DNA of 64,000 nucleotides from contig JAYKKR010000007.1 of assembly GCA_036971615.1 (NCBI GenBank), forward strand, positions 992,001 through 1,056,000, in the 5' to 3' direction. Below, piece after piece: positions 22,979 through 34,867 of this stretch (the first letter of the stretch is position 1; every line of letters begins with the position of its first letter). Source of the DNA: Amyloporia xantha (lineage: Eukaryota > Basidiomycota > Agaricomycetes > Polyporales > Adustoporiaceae). Under the pieces are notes generated by a model, which had not been told where the DNA came from, searched no databases, and saw nothing but the letters and a program-made list of their open reading frames with translations. The position numbers and the translations under genes were made by a program.

Positions 22979-24174
22979 CTATGATCCGAACCAACTACGG
23001 GCTAACCATCCAATGATCCCCGCTGTAGTAGCACTGGTGGCAACTATGAGTGCCAGATCTCTATTTGACTTCAATACTGGTAGCATTGAGGCCTGCTCTG
23101 GGGCAGGAAGCTCGACGGCATCCAGTTGTGCCACAACTGATTGATCAGTATCTGTGACAATTGAGGAATAGTAGACCGTCTCCATGATCTGCGACAGCAA
23201 CTGGTCCTGTTGGTCCAGTCGGCTAACAAGCTCCCCCGCCTTGCTCTCCAGCAGCGTTGCACTCTCCGCGGACAAGTCCTCGACCTTCTTCTCAAACGTC
23301 TGCGCCAGCCTCCGCCGCTTCCACGGTTCCACCAGCACAATAGCAAGCACAAAAACGAGCATGTTGACGCCCATGACGGCCAATGAGCCGTAGGTGGACG
23401 CACTGCGTATTTTGTCTGACCATGCCTGCTCTTCGTGGTAGCGATTGAGGATGACACGCATAAGCTCGCTAAACTCCCGCTCTACAGCGTCTTCAGCCTG
23501 GGCGGCAGCGGTTTTCGCGCGGGCCTCCTCTTGCTCGTGCAGGTGGTCCTGACGTACGAGCGACGTGAATCTGACAACATCCTCGTCTGTCCAGCTGGAT
23601 TTACGCTGCAGCAAGTCATTGACTTCGCGCTGGGAGGATGCTCGTTGGAGTACAGCCTTGTCATATGCCTCCTTCGCTTCGCGCGCCGCGCGCCTGACGG
23701 CCTCGATACGCCCCTCTACGGACATCTGTCTACATCAGACAGCATGGATCAGTACCTGTTCTGCTTACCTTGCTGTGCGACCCTTTGCTTCAGTTCTTCT
23801 ATCTCGCCATATCCCGTCACTTTGTTGATCTCCTTTCCGAGCTGTGAGAACGTCACCGCCAGCCTAGCCGTATATTCGTCTATATGCTGGCGTAGCAGCG
23901 CCGATGTCCGCTCTGACCATCCTCGCAGCCGTTCCTTCATATTCGTGAGGTGATCGCCATAGGAGACATCAATCCTCGGGGTTTGGGAAAAGCGCGTAGC
24001 ATCCCGATGAGGGTCATTGTTAGAGTCGGGAGATCGGGAACGAGGGTCGGATGATGTAGACATCCATGTTAGTCTGTGATGATGAGCCGGACATCGTATC
24101 GCGGACCTTGATCCAGAAGCAATAGCACTAGAACAACGCAGAATAGATGGGCTAGAAATGGCTATCCTGAGCAT
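22979..24174 (-). CDS. SHE9: mitochondrial inner-membrane protein SHE9/MDM33
   Basis: Two exons (23769-24174, 22979-23715; 53-nt intron) give 380 aa. The start at 24174 supplies a mitochondrial presequence (MLRIAISSPSILRCSSAIAS: Arg/Ser-rich, no acids). Then follows a long helical, coiled-coil-rich region with the family core TGYGEIEELKQRVAQQ and SSWTDEDVVRFTSLVRQDH, a first membrane helix near residues 245-263 (YGSLAVMGVNMLVFVLAIVL), a further coiled coil, and a second helix close to the C-terminus (LALIVATSATTAGIIGW). This matches She9/Mdm33, an inner-membrane protein with matrix coiled coils that controls inner-membrane fission and cristae shape. The gene is convergent with the methyltransferase gene, with 145 bp between stops. 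Confidence 0.9.
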
Positions 24175-24312
24175 ACCCACAAGGATTCGCTCACGGCACA
24201 GATTATACCACGCAGAGTTGCAGAGGACGGCGAGCAAGTATACTGCGTCACATGACACAGCCCGGCGCGTTCGTCGACGCGTGCGCTAAGCGCTTCGCTG
24301 GACGCAAGTCCG

Positions 24313-24355
24313 ACTTGTGAATATTGGCAGCTCCGCCCGCCGGTTCCAAATAACC
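24313..24355 (-). repeat. dispersed repeat fragment, also at 50537-50579
   Basis: Read on the minus strand it starts GGTTATTTGGAAC and continues through GGAGCTGCCAATAT, matching 50537-50579 on the plus strand over 43 bp with about six differences by eye. It is probably a relic of the same transposon family. Confidence 0.6.
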
Positions 24356-24860
24356 AATCATCTGTAGCGCTGTAAATGTGGCTGACCCGGCGATTGCAGC
24401 ACAATAATGCTCGACGATACAATTCAGACTTCCATGTTTCAGCTATCCTACCAAATACATATTGAGCTGTCCAACACTACAGGCATGCCTTCGACAGACC
24501 ATCAAACAGCCAGTTCAGTGCTAACATGTCAAAACCCGTCCTTCATCTAGACCAAGGCCCACCTTCGAAATAAGTTGCTTTACCGTCCCATCAGATCAAG
24601 AATGCCAGTGTGAAAATCGCAAGACGCAAAAGCACTAACAACTGAAAATCCCAGATGGCACACTGGCAGAAGGCCGCGTGCCACCCCGCCACCCCCTATT
24701 ACCATGAGTACGGTCGGTGTGGCTGCTCGGGGCATATTCGACGCCACAGCGGCCGCACAGCAGGAGCCAGGAGGCAGCACGCAAGCACGGCTACAACGGC
24801 ATGCCACCTCCCATTAGATCGGGAACGAATAGGAGAGGGGAGCGAAAAGCCGTAAAAGCA

Positions 24861-24960
24861 AGGTTGAAGACCCGATGCTCGGCCCGGTTGTACCTCCTAT
24901 GTTTACGTAAAGCCACACGCTGTGCTATTGCAGATAACCAAATAAAGGGTTATTTGGAAC
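24861..24960 (+). repeat. dispersed repeat fragment, inverted copy at 49727-49829
   Basis: About 100 bp from AGGTTGAAGACCCG to GGGTTATTTGGAAC match the reverse strand of 49727-49829 with scattered substitutions and small indels. Both copies read in one frame as LRKATR-A-I-A/G-DNQI, so this may be the worn end of a coding element. Confidence 0.65.
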
Positions 24961-26391
24961 TCAGTCACACATGCGTCTCGATTCTCAATTCTCTGACCAT
25001 TTTTCACGTCAGGCTGAGACCTAGGGGCCAGGACTGGGAGAACGCTACGAAGACATGAATCTCACCTAATGAGCGTCTACTCAGGCTGAATGCAAGAGGA
25101 AAGAAGAGTTATGAAGGGGGACAGCATCATGCGTGCGGCCGTTGGTAGTCAATCGGACTCAATCCTGCTTTGGTGCGTGGGCTACGTCTTTCTAGGCATT
25201 TGGCTCATATCCTCAGAACTCACCAGGCCTCACACAATGTTGACGTACGATGTCGCATGAATGGTTCCAAGGAGTGAGTACTGCTCATTCCCACATGAAC
25301 TTAAAGGACGGAGCACGTAGGCACAGGTCCTTATGTGCCGTCTCGACCTTCGCAATTGTCCACAGATCATCAGCCCCGTGTACACAATAACTAGACCATC
25401 ACTGATGGTCTATTGTCTACCGTGGCTTCCATGCGGACGGAGACCTGACCCAGAGACAGAATGGCACGCCATTATACATGACCTGCGTCAGGCCTTGAAT
25501 ATTGCATTCTTCTGACCTGTCCGGGTCAGTACATCTGACGGTGAGTCTGCACTGCGAACATGTGTTTTCCAACGAGATGGAATGACTATCTTGAAGCTCA
25601 TCTTCAGTCGAGCCGGGACGAGTCTCGACTTGTTGAGAGACAGGTCCGCCTCAAAGACATACAAAACATCTAGACTGCATAGTCCGTGGTAATCGGTTAT
25701 CCATTGGCATGCGGCGCAGTTAGTACTGCGATGATTCAGACAGGCGACAGATCAGCGCTTGAGATTGTCTGCGGCCGTGATGCTCTACACATAGATGGAA
25801 ACCTTGTTTATGACAAACCCTGTACACGACCATCTGGCCGTTGTGGTATGACAATTTCACGATACTACATATTCGTTATTCGACCAACTTCAGTGAAGTT
25901 CCCAGACGAGGGCGTCATGGAAGCATCTTCCGACGGTGCGAGCTGAGGCGCTGATGTACAGGATTCTGACTGTATGCTATAAGTTAGGGACGTCCTATGC
26001 GTGCAGTTGTGCCTCGGCCCCCGCTTATCTGCTCCAGCTGACCTTGGCAGAGTTGTGCGAGGTTCGTGGGTCTCGGCTGTGGAAGGAACGGTGTAATTAG
26101 GCTATGCAAACGTTCTGAAGTGCGCGCGGGGTCCATCGGTACTCATCAGCTGTCGATAGACTAAGGTAACTGACTCAATCGAATACGGCAGCGGTTCACT
26201 GACCGTGAATCCACAATGACTATTACGCTTCGCTCGGCATCGGCTGCCTGCCATTGATTGCGTGTGAGCTGCTGTTGACTGTTTTTCTCAAAGAGGAAGC
26301 AAGAAAGCAACGTGGAACCAAATTTTGTCGAAGAAAGTCTTACGAGGTCGCAATGACTTTGCGAAGCGCTGACGGACGGACATGATGAGAC

Positions 26392-26401
26392 TTATAAATA
26401 A
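26392..26401 (+). promoter_or_regulatory. TATA box of the P450 reductase gene
   Basis: TTATAAATAA lies 124 bp before the chosen start codon at 26525. It is directly followed by an ATG at 26404 that is in another frame and too close to the TATA box to be transcribed from it; that ATG is therefore not the start. The leader is CT-rich. Confidence 0.6.
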
Positions 26402-26524
26402 AAATGGCTAGTCTGCGCCCCACCAGCGCCCACTACATCCTAACTTATACCTCCTCTTCCACGTCCACGTCGGCGGTCGCCCTCTCCTTGGCTTCTCCCT
26501 CCTCCTCGGTTTCCCCAATCAGTC

Positions 26525-28879
26525 ATGGCGTCGTCTTCCGACGTCCTGGTCCTCGCAGTTGGCCTGGTCCTCGCAGCGGTGTATCTGTTCCGGGACCAGT
26601 TATTCTCTGCCTCCAAACCTAAGTCAGTCCCAGTCGCCGCCCCCAAAGGCGGCAATGGATTCGGGAACCCGCGCGACTTCGTAGCTAAGATGAAAGACGG
26701 TGTATGTGATCTCAAACCTTTGCTCTAGTCTTGACAGCTCATCCCAGATGACCACAGAAAAAACGCATTGTCATATTCTACGGGTCTCAGACGGGTACTG
26801 CGGAGGAGTATGCTATCCGTCTTGCCAAGGAAGCCAAATCCAAGTTCGGTCTGGCGTCTCTTGTATGCGATCCAGAAGAGTACGACTTTGAGAACCTCGA
26901 CCAAATTCCTGAGGACTGTTGTGTCTTCTTCGTCATGGCTACTTACGGTGAGGGCGAGCCGACCGATAACGCCGTTACTCTGTGCCAGAACCTATCCGAT
27001 GACTCGTTTGAGTTCAGCAATGGCGAACACAAGCTTTCGGGACTCAAATACGTCATCTTCGGACTCGGCAACAAGACGTACGAGCATTACAACCTGATTG
27101 CGAGGAACGTGGACAGGGATCTCGAGAAGATGGGTGCTGCCCGGATCGGTGAGCGCGGAGAGGGTGACGATGACAAGAGCATGGAGGAGGATTACTTGGA
27201 GTGGAAGGACAGCATGTGGGACGCCTTCGCACAGGCCATGAACGTTGAGGAAGGTCAGGGTGGAGACACTCCTGATTTCACAGTCACCGAAGTGGAGGAC
27301 CACCCGCAAGAGAAGGTCTACCTCGGTAGGTGGTTATATGTTAATCTTTATCTCTGATTCATTAATTGGGATATAGGTGAGCTGTCCGCCCGTGCCTTGA
27401 CGCGATCGAAGGGTATTCACGATGCCAAGAATCCATACCCTGCACCTATCGTCGTTGCTCGCGAACTGTTCCAAGAAAGTGCAGATCGTAATTGCATTCA
27501 CGTCGAATTCAACACAGAGGGATCTGGTATCACGTATCAGCACGGTGACCACGTCGGTGTTTGGCCCTCGAATGCTGAGAACGAAGTGACTCGCTTGCTT
27601 TGTACTCTTGGCTTGAGCGAGAAGAAGGATAAAGTCATTAGCATCGAATCTCTGGATCCCGCTCTCGCTAAGGTTCCCTTCCCAGTCCCAACCACGTATG
27701 TCACCGTCCTTCGTCACTACATTGACATCAGCGCTGTCGCTGGTCGCCAGATCCTCGGCGTTATGTCGAAATTTGCACCGACTCCTGAGGCGGAAGCATT
27801 CCTGATGAATCTCAACACGAACAAGGAGGAGTACGCTAATGTCGTTGGCAATGGTTGTCTCAAACTGGGTGAGATATTACAGCTAGCAGTGGGCAATGAC
27901 ATCACCGTTGTTCCTACCCCTGAGAACACCGCCGCCTGGTCTATTCCCTTCGACATCATCGTCTCGTCGATTCCTCGTCTGCAGCCTCGCTACTATTCCA
28001 TCTCTTCGAGTCCGAAGCTCCACCCCAACTCTATCCACGTCACCGTCGTTGTCCTTGCGTACGAGTCCGCGGAAAGCGAGAAGGTCAAGTCGAGATGGGT
28101 ACACGGTGTTGGTTCCAACTTCTTGCTCAACCTCAAATTCGCCGCGGCCGGTGAGAATGTCTCGCTCATCACTGACAAGGATGGCGTCCACCATCCTGCG
28201 CTTGCATTGATGCCGAAGTATGCTATCGGGGGTCCACGTGGTGCTTACAAGCAGGAGACGATCTATAAGGCACCCGTCCATGTCAGGCGGTCCACCTTCA
28301 GACTGCCGACGAACCCTAAGAGTCCAGTCATCATGATTGGTCCTGGTACCGTGAGTCTTTTTCTTTACGTATGATACGAGTTGCTTACAAATTTTCTAGG
28401 GTGTCGCCCCTTTCCGCGGGTTTGTCCAAGAACGTGTCGCGATGGCGCGTCGGACGATTGAGAAGAATGGTGTCGAGGGTCTCGCGGACTGGGGTAGCAT
28501 TCGTCTCTACTTCGGTTGCCGCCGTTCGGATCAGGACTTCCTATACAAGGACGAGTGGCCTGAGTACGCTAAGGAGCTCCACGGCAAGTTCACGATGCGA
28601 TGCGCATTCTCTCGTGAGCCACCATACAAGCCCGACGGGAGCAAGATTTACGTTCAGGACTTGCTTTGGGAGGACCACGAGCAGGTCGCGGACGCGATCC
28701 TCAACGGAAAAGGCTACGTGTATGTGTGTGGTGATGCGAAGAGCATGAGCAAGGCTGTTGAGGAGACGCTTTGCAAGATTTTGGGTGAGGCGAAGGGTGG
28801 AACCGCGGAGGTCGAAGGCGCCGCCGAATTGAAACTTCTTAAAGAGAGGAGCCGTATGCTTTCAGATGTTTGGAGCTAG
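26525..28879 (+). CDS. NCP1: NADPH-cytochrome P450 reductase
   Basis: Four exons (26525-26701, 26758-27325, 27377-28350, 28400-28879) give 732 aa, the usual length. Residues 5-25 are the N-terminal ER membrane anchor. The flavodoxin domain starts at KKRIVIFYGSQTGTAEEYA (60-78), followed by MATYGEGEPTDNA and FGLGNKTYEHYN for FMN. The FAD domain contains QPRYYSISSSP, and the NADPH domain contains GPGTGVAPFRGFVQER, FGCRRSDQDFLY and YVCGDAKSMSKAV, ending in DVWS with the conserved penultimate Trp. It passes electrons from NADPH via FAD and FMN to ER cytochromes P450 (for example Erg11, Erg5 and the many wood-decay P450s) and to squalene epoxidase. Codon use is strongly biased to C/G-ending codons, as in highly expressed genes. 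The intron 3 junction falls inside the NADPH pyrophosphate motif. Confidence 0.97.
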
Positions 28880-29082
28880 ACCTCGCTACTCTTGTCGACT
28901 CGTCGGAATTCGCCCTCTCGCGCACATTTGCTATGTAGATGCTACTTTCTTGCAATATCCATGCGGATGTCTATGAACATTAACGGATCCGCTGCACTCA
29001 TCTTGTACAGCGCGTGTATTTATTCAGCTAGCATTTTAGACTAGAGGGGTTTTCGTTACCTTGTCGGAAAACGGGATTTGGC

Positions 29083-29529
29083 TTATCAGGCCTTATGAAA
29101 CCATACACTGCAAAGAAATCACCATTTCACAGGTAGTGAAAAGGGTAAGATAGGTGTGGGAAAGGGTTTGCTTACCAAAGCATCTCAGGTGAGTTGAGAT
29201 TGTGTGAAATGTCATTATTTTGAAAACCTGTTGGAGATTCACAAAGTTGAAGTTTGCCATACTAAATAAGGTTATCTAAAAGAAATGGAATGAAGCATTT
29301 ACTGATGGATCAGCAATTTCATGTATCTTTTATGTAACCTCATTTAGTACATTAAACTTTAACTTTCCAATTCTACAATAGCTTTTGAAATGATAACCAT
29401 TCTATACAATTCCAACTTGCTTGAAATGGTTCCATAAGTAAATATTTTTCCATGCCTATCTTACCTTTTTCTCTGCCTGTGAAATGGTGATTTCTTTGCA
29501 GTGATATGGGCTTGTAAGGCCTGATCAGG
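29083..29529. repeat. foldback (palindromic) element, about 450 bp
   Basis: The two halves are imperfect reverse complements of each other along their whole length, meeting near 29300. A 28-bp block (29106-29133 and 29476-29503) is identical. Both outer ends carry TCAGGCCTTA. It is AT-rich, has no coding capacity and no clear target-site duplication. It fits a MITE or foldback transposon in which the inverted repeats make up the entire element. Confidence 0.75.
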
Positions 29530-30040
29530 TTACAGTGAGTGCCAGATAAGCTACATATCAGGCCGAATAAAGATGTATCAGATGTATGTGTGCGCCACTT
29601 GCGGATTAAACAGCACCGGATGTCAGCCGGGCCACTTACTAATAGAATGGTGCTCCAGCACCACACAAACATGATATATACGTGGAGCATGCATTGTCAT
29701 TATAGGCCCGCGTAGCCAAGTAGATGAAGGCTGACGACGGTATGATTCTCTGAAGCTGTGTGTTCAATTCCGAGCAATACATGTCATATTAAAATAAAAC
29801 ATTCAAGTACACACCATTCATCATGATTGGAATTTGCTACAATTTATCTGGTAATACGAGTATTATACTTGGAGTGATGGTTACGAAGTACTGTATGTAT
29901 GCATCCGTACGAACGAATACCAGTGAGAAATAGATTGTATAATATGTAATAGTGTCTATGTACAACTGTCTGTGGCATGCGCTGCAATTACCCGGTGTAC
30001 CACAAGTCGACTGCAATTTTTGCAGCTTTTAGCAGACAGA

Positions 30041-30085
30041 GCCTTATCAGACCTGATAAGGCTCAAAACCCATATCAGGCCTGAT
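30041..30085. repeat. cluster of ATCAGGCC palindromes
   Basis: GCCTTATCAG and CTGATAAGGC form a perfect 10-bp inverted repeat with a 2-bp gap (30041-30062). It is followed by the 12-bp palindrome ATCAGGCCTGAT (30074-30085). The same core forms the ends of the foldback element at 29083-29529, so this may be the footprint of a related copy. Confidence 0.5.
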
Positions 30086-30455
30086 GAGATAGGTAAGGCC
30101 GTATATGGTCTGATCAGCGCATGTAGGTCACTCCTTGGGGTTGTAAGGGGGGTACAAATCTGACGACCTTATACGGCCGTATACAGTCATATAACCCAGT
30201 TCCGGTTTTTCCGACAGACTTCGCTCGCTAGAGAGATGAGAGACGTTCACATTTCGAGGAGTTCAAACTTCAAATGGTCCAAAGCGGTCCCTGGGCCTGG
30301 GGCCTGGTGCAAATCTCGAAATTGATCGGCAATCAAAACTGCAGACGACGCCATCACGACTGGACACACCAGGACACACTGCGGGGTACTCAGTTGTGAC
30401 CCCCATGTCGCCCCACATTCCACCTGAAGTCACTGACCGCATTATTGATCACCTA

Positions 30456-30495
30456 CATCAGTAAAATCCGCATTTCACTTAGCATGTCTTGGAGT
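30456..30495 (+). repeat. left terminal inverted repeat of the Plavaka-type transposon
   Basis: Begins CATCAGTAAAATCC and includes TTCACTT and GTCTTG, matching the right end in inverted order with several mismatches. The first codon of the element ruins the F-box frame with an in-frame TAA. Confidence 0.8.
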
Positions 30496-31408
30496 GTCTT
30501 GGATGTCTTACAAAGTGGTCTAAGTACATAAGAGGAATAAGAAAATTTGTCTTTGTTCAAGAAATTTGTCTTATTTCAAGCCAAACCTCATTCTTAATTT
30601 TGTCTTATTCCGCTGTGGTGTGCTTGATCAATGTCTTCAAGTTAATTAATTACCGTAAGGATAACAAGCAGTGGCTAATCTCGACTCTTAGACCGACTTT
30701 GACACCTTTACGAGAGGAATTGGTATACAAATTTCTTTACAACTCTCTGCACGATTTTCTTGATGTTCTTAAATCAGCTTGATCACTTACTTACGAGGCA
30801 TAGGGACCATTTCGAAATCAACCAAGACGTCGTTAAGTCATATTGAAAGATACCTAAGGAGTATGCAAGTCACAAAGAATATCAAGCACTAGTGCCCAGC
30901 TAGCATTTACGTCGAATAGAAAGACGGAAAAGAAAGACCACCAAGTCTCCATACCAAGTCAGAAATAAGCTGCAAAGTTCGACGAAGCATGACAAGAATT
31001 ATCGAGTGGAAGTCAAGAGACAATGTCAGTAACCACAAAATCCAAACACCCCCAATCCATTCAGCTGTCCTTTCGCAGAGAAGTGAAAGCGAGATCAATC
31101 TGAGCACAAGAGTGCCAAGTCCATAACAACGACAACTGTACGAGAAAGCGTGAGAGCAACAGAACAGACGCGACATCGTAAACATGCATATAACAACGCG
31201 AAAATGGGCACAGGAAACTCGGAGACTAGTACGTGTCCATACCAGATGGAGAAGGCTCAAACACGGTGACCGCGCCTGACTTGATGCAGCTTTTCGTGTA
31301 TCTTGCCACCGTCAACTTCAAGCGGATACAACCTGAGAACAACAAGCAATCAGGGCTTGCCTAGATAGGGATATATGCGTTACTATACCGGCAAATGAGA
31401 CATGCTGT

Positions 31409-34400
31409 CTACTGCTTCTTGGGCTTGCGACGCTCGCAAAGTCTTGCACGGCGATCTTCTTGGTCATCATCAATGACGAGGACCTCCTTGCGCTTGCGTC
31501 CAGCAGGCCTGATATGCTGGTACATGAGCGTGATAATTTCGCTCATGAATTCCGGCTCGAGGTTCGCGATAGACCGGCCATAGGAAGAGGTGGATGCGCC
31601 GTATTTTTGGTGGTTGAACGAGATGGCCTGGGCACTCTCCTTACCCGTGTCTGGGTTCGTCATCATCGCCCGTAAGACCTTGCCATCTTCCACGTAGAGG
31701 ACGCCATCAGCCCAAAGTGTAAGGGCACGTTCAACCTACGCAGTGGCGATGATCATACCGAAAAGTAGATAAAGGAATTACGTACCGCCATAGTGGCGAG
31801 AGCAATCGCACCGATGGGGTTCTTCGGATCACCAGATGGATACAATGACGGGAGATCCTTCACTTTGATAGCACCTTGGATGAAATTAATATGATGGCCG
31901 AGGGTGCGGATAATGAAAGACGATTGATATAAGCCGGTCCATTCCTACCGGGGCCTAAGGTGAGTAATGCAAGCTATTAGAAACAAGATTCGCAACGACT
32001 TACATCAGGGTCATCACTGTCTGTTTCAGAATACGCAAAGCGGAAGTCTTCGAGCATATGGCGAGCGAAGTCGGCACGTTCCTGCGTGCTGACGAAATTC
32101 TCCAAGGTAAAGAAGTTGTTGAGCATGGCGACACTACTCGAAGCAAGTCCACCGCGCCATTCGCATAGCCGTTGAGTCAGCTGTGTCCAATTAGCTTTTG
32201 TCTTTAATTGCACAGTCAGGCATCTAACTTACCACGCGAGCAACAGGATCGTTCAAGCTCTTGATGATGTACGGGACTGTTTGTCCATACACAGCATTCC
32301 AGATGACTTGTAAGGATTGCAGATAACCACGAACGACTTCTGGATGGAAAGGGTTAATGTACGTGCCAACCTCCCTGGCTACCGTTGGGACGAAGACGCG
32401 CCGCCAGCGGTCTTCGTCTAGAGCGCCAGGGGGAAGGTCGGCATTTGTGTACACTGTACGTCCACCCTTCTTCCCCGGTTCGTCGTCACCCAGATCATCG
32501 TTATCATCGGGTATTTCAATGACCTCCTCAGGCTCCACCTTCGCAGCCTCCTTGCGCCCTGTGAACTTCGGACGGGGCTTCGGGCGAGCGGGCGCATCTG
32601 TACGTTTAGCAGCAAGAACACTACCACCTTTATTGGTGCTCTCGGAGGTAGACTTGCGTCCGGTATGGTTGCTTGCTGCAACACGAGTCGAGACTTGCTC
32701 ATCAACTTCCATTTCATTGCCAGAATTGTCATCGCGCACTGCAACAGACTTGCTGGAGTTGAACTTTCTGGTGAACTTCGACGGGATGACGGAGGGATGG
32801 ACATCGGGTTCGCTGTTGTTGTCCTCCAAGTCGTCGCGGCCAAGGCGCTTCGATGACTTTGGCCCAGTGGTAAGATTTGGCTTGTCGTTGTTGTCCATCG
32901 AAAAGTCATCCATAAAGGTGTCGTCCACTGGAGTGTCGTCCATTGCATCATCGTCATACTGATCATTGTTGATAGCCTTTTCATTGCCGCGATGTGCCAC
33001 CTTGGACTGTTTCCCGGTTTCCTATACATTAGCATCATGAGACACTGGCTGCACGTTGTAGACATGAGTGATTGACTTACGTCTGTAAGGCGCTGGCGCT
33101 TCGCTTTGGGCATAGGAGTCACACTATCGTCTTGCGCAGACGTAATCTTCACGTTCATCTAGAGATTTGGGTCAGGACAGATTACAACAGTCGCAATCCA
33201 CATACTTCGGCAGTAGAACGAGGGTTCCTGGGCTTTGGAGTTATGTCAAAGTCTTCCATCCGGACGAGATTCTGGGGAGATACAATGTTATCTGGAACAA
33301 GTCGACATTGAGATAGCAGAATACGTACATTGTTTGTGACACGATTGCCTGCACCCTTGATGGGACTAGAGTGAGCAGCAGTCCGCTCAACTTCCTCATC
33401 GTCGCTCAAAAAGTGGGACTTCGCAAGTTCGCTTTTGGCCGGAGCAGACTTTGAACTCTTGACGGTTGTCTCAGACCTCGCACTAGTAGTCGTGGAGGCA
33501 GGGGCACGAGTGCGAGAACTAGACGTAGCAGAGGAAGCGGGGCGAGTTGGAACAGATTCTTTCTGAGACCAGCTGGCCTTATTCACGGCATTCGACCACG
33601 ACTTGATGGCCCCAGCGAAGCTTCTGCCATTCTGTTTGACTCTGAGAGTGTGATAGAACAGTGTTGTCGCATTGAGAGAGAGTAAGTTATAAGATTCCAT
33701 TACCAGCAGTGGACAAGAGAATGGACGAACTTAGAAAATGTTGGCGTCTCATCAACGCCTGACTCGTTAGGGTCACGCGCAGGTAACGTGCTCTTCCCCT
33801 TCCCCGCACCCTTGGCTGTCGCGGCAGCCTGAGCCTGAGCGCGAGCATTGGAATCCTCTTGACGAGCTTTGTCGACCGCCTTCCGAGTCGTGCCAACATC
33901 TTTCTTCGTCTTTTTCTTCACGCGTGTCTCTTCTTCAGTATCGTCCAAAACCGACGCCTGGGATTCTTCTTCGACAGCCTCCTTGCTGCCGCCGTCTTCA
34001 TCGTCATCTGCAGCTTCCCTCGCCTTCTTCTTCGACAATGCCGTCTTACCCTTCCTCTTTGGGACAGCGGGTGGCTCGTCGTCACCACTGATATCGACAT
34101 CAGTCAGCGGGGAACTGGGCTCGATGTCGGTGTCTTCCTGAACAGCGCGTTTTGACAGGCGCGGTTTTGGCTTCGACTTGGGAGCCTCTTCAAGTACGTT
34201 GAGCATTGCATATGTACGCGTGAGAGGACGGGACTCCTTACGAGTAGGTCGCGTCACCCTGGTCCTATCAGCTTTGTGGTCCTGAGCCGCTATTTTGTTT
34301 TCAAGGGCAGCAACACGACGGATACCTTTTTCCTGTGCCTCGACCTTCTCTTTTTGCCCCGCTGCCTTCTGGGCATTGTCAGCAGCAACCTCTTGTCTGG

Positions 34401-34470
34401 TTCGACGGTGAGCTGGAGCGACGACTCGGCCAGGATGAATATCAGCATTCTTCTTGCGCGTTTCGACCAT
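31409..34470 (-). CDS. transposon companion protein of unknown function
   Basis: Eight exons (33731-34470, 33329-33641, 33206-33271, 33081-33158, 32233-33021, 32004-32180, 31786-31944, 31409-31735) give 882 aa. Residues 1-530 are low-complexity and highly charged: Lys/Arg/Ala-rich with acidic clusters and many short basic patches that could be nuclear localisation signals. The C-terminal ~300 residues are a compact domain starting near VYTNADLPPGALDEDRWRR and containing QRLCEWRGG, EWTGLYQSSFI and ALATMAVERAL; I recall this domain from many agaricomycete proteins without a known function. A short Lys/Arg tail ends the protein. It is divergent from the transposase with 397 bp between starts, inside the element, so it is probably a mobile-element accessory protein (DNA binding, target choice or regulation). 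That role is inference. The start at 34470 is the first ATG giving the MVETRKKN terminus. Confidence 0.82.
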
Positions 34471-34867
34471 TCTGAGACTCGGTGAAGGAGCAAGGAGGCG
34501 GCTTAAGCAGGAAGAAGCACTGGCAGATTGAGAGTCGATGAGACGAGTGTTCAGGACAAGGTGAGGGTTCAGCCTACGTCGTTGCCAACACACGGTCAGC
34601 GTCTAGGGCGGCCGACTAATTTATTTGTTCCTAATTAGTGCAGGCATTCGAGACCTCTGTCGGCGTGTTTTAGAAATGGTGTTTCATCTGGCTCCCCAAG
34701 GAATGTCACGAGACTGCGACTCCGCTCCTGTCGCATGCAGCTCTGACTGCTCGAAGTCCCCATTCCTGACGTCCCCAAGGAGTTCCTCAAGACCAAATTT
34801 CCATACCTCTCCTCCGTGTCTTGTCCAAGCCAAGCGACGTTCGCTCGCTGACTATTGTCACATAGCA
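34471..34867. promoter_or_regulatory. divergent promoter region of the two transposon genes
   Basis: The 397 bp between the two start codons must drive both transposon genes. No strong TATA box is visible. An open frame continues upstream of each start but shows no conserved features. Confidence 0.5.

Larger units (their letters stand above)
24175..26391. other. intergenic region with dispersed repeat fragments
   Basis: About 2.2 kb between the divergent SHE9 and P450 reductase genes. I see no supportable gene; open frames are short and overlap. Two fragments are shared with the 49.7-50.6 kb repeat region (entries at 24313-24355 and 24861-24960). The remainder shows nothing recognisable. Confidence 0.5.
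28880..30404. other. intergenic, AT-rich region with a foldback element and short palindromes
   Basis: About 1.5 kb. It contains the 3' flank of the P450 reductase gene, a foldback element (29083-29529), a tRNA-like A/B box pair (29710-29770) without a valid tRNA fold, and palindromes built on ATCAGGCCTGAT (30041-30085). The last 200 bp are the upstream region of the disrupted F-box gene. No intact gene is seen. Confidence 0.55.

Noticed and set aside
26404..26622. ORF starting just after the TATA box of the P450 reductase gene
   Set aside because: Its ATG lies only a few bases from the TATA box, so it would precede the transcription start, and it overlaps the true coding frame.
29704..29785. 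tRNA gene with A and B boxes
   Set aside because: The D arm is plausible but the anticodon and T stems and the acceptor do not pair; kept only as a weak SINE idea.
33859..34155. plus-strand open frames (Ser/Phe-rich) inside the transposon companion gene
   Set aside because: Antisense shadow of the charged N-terminal exon of the companion protein.
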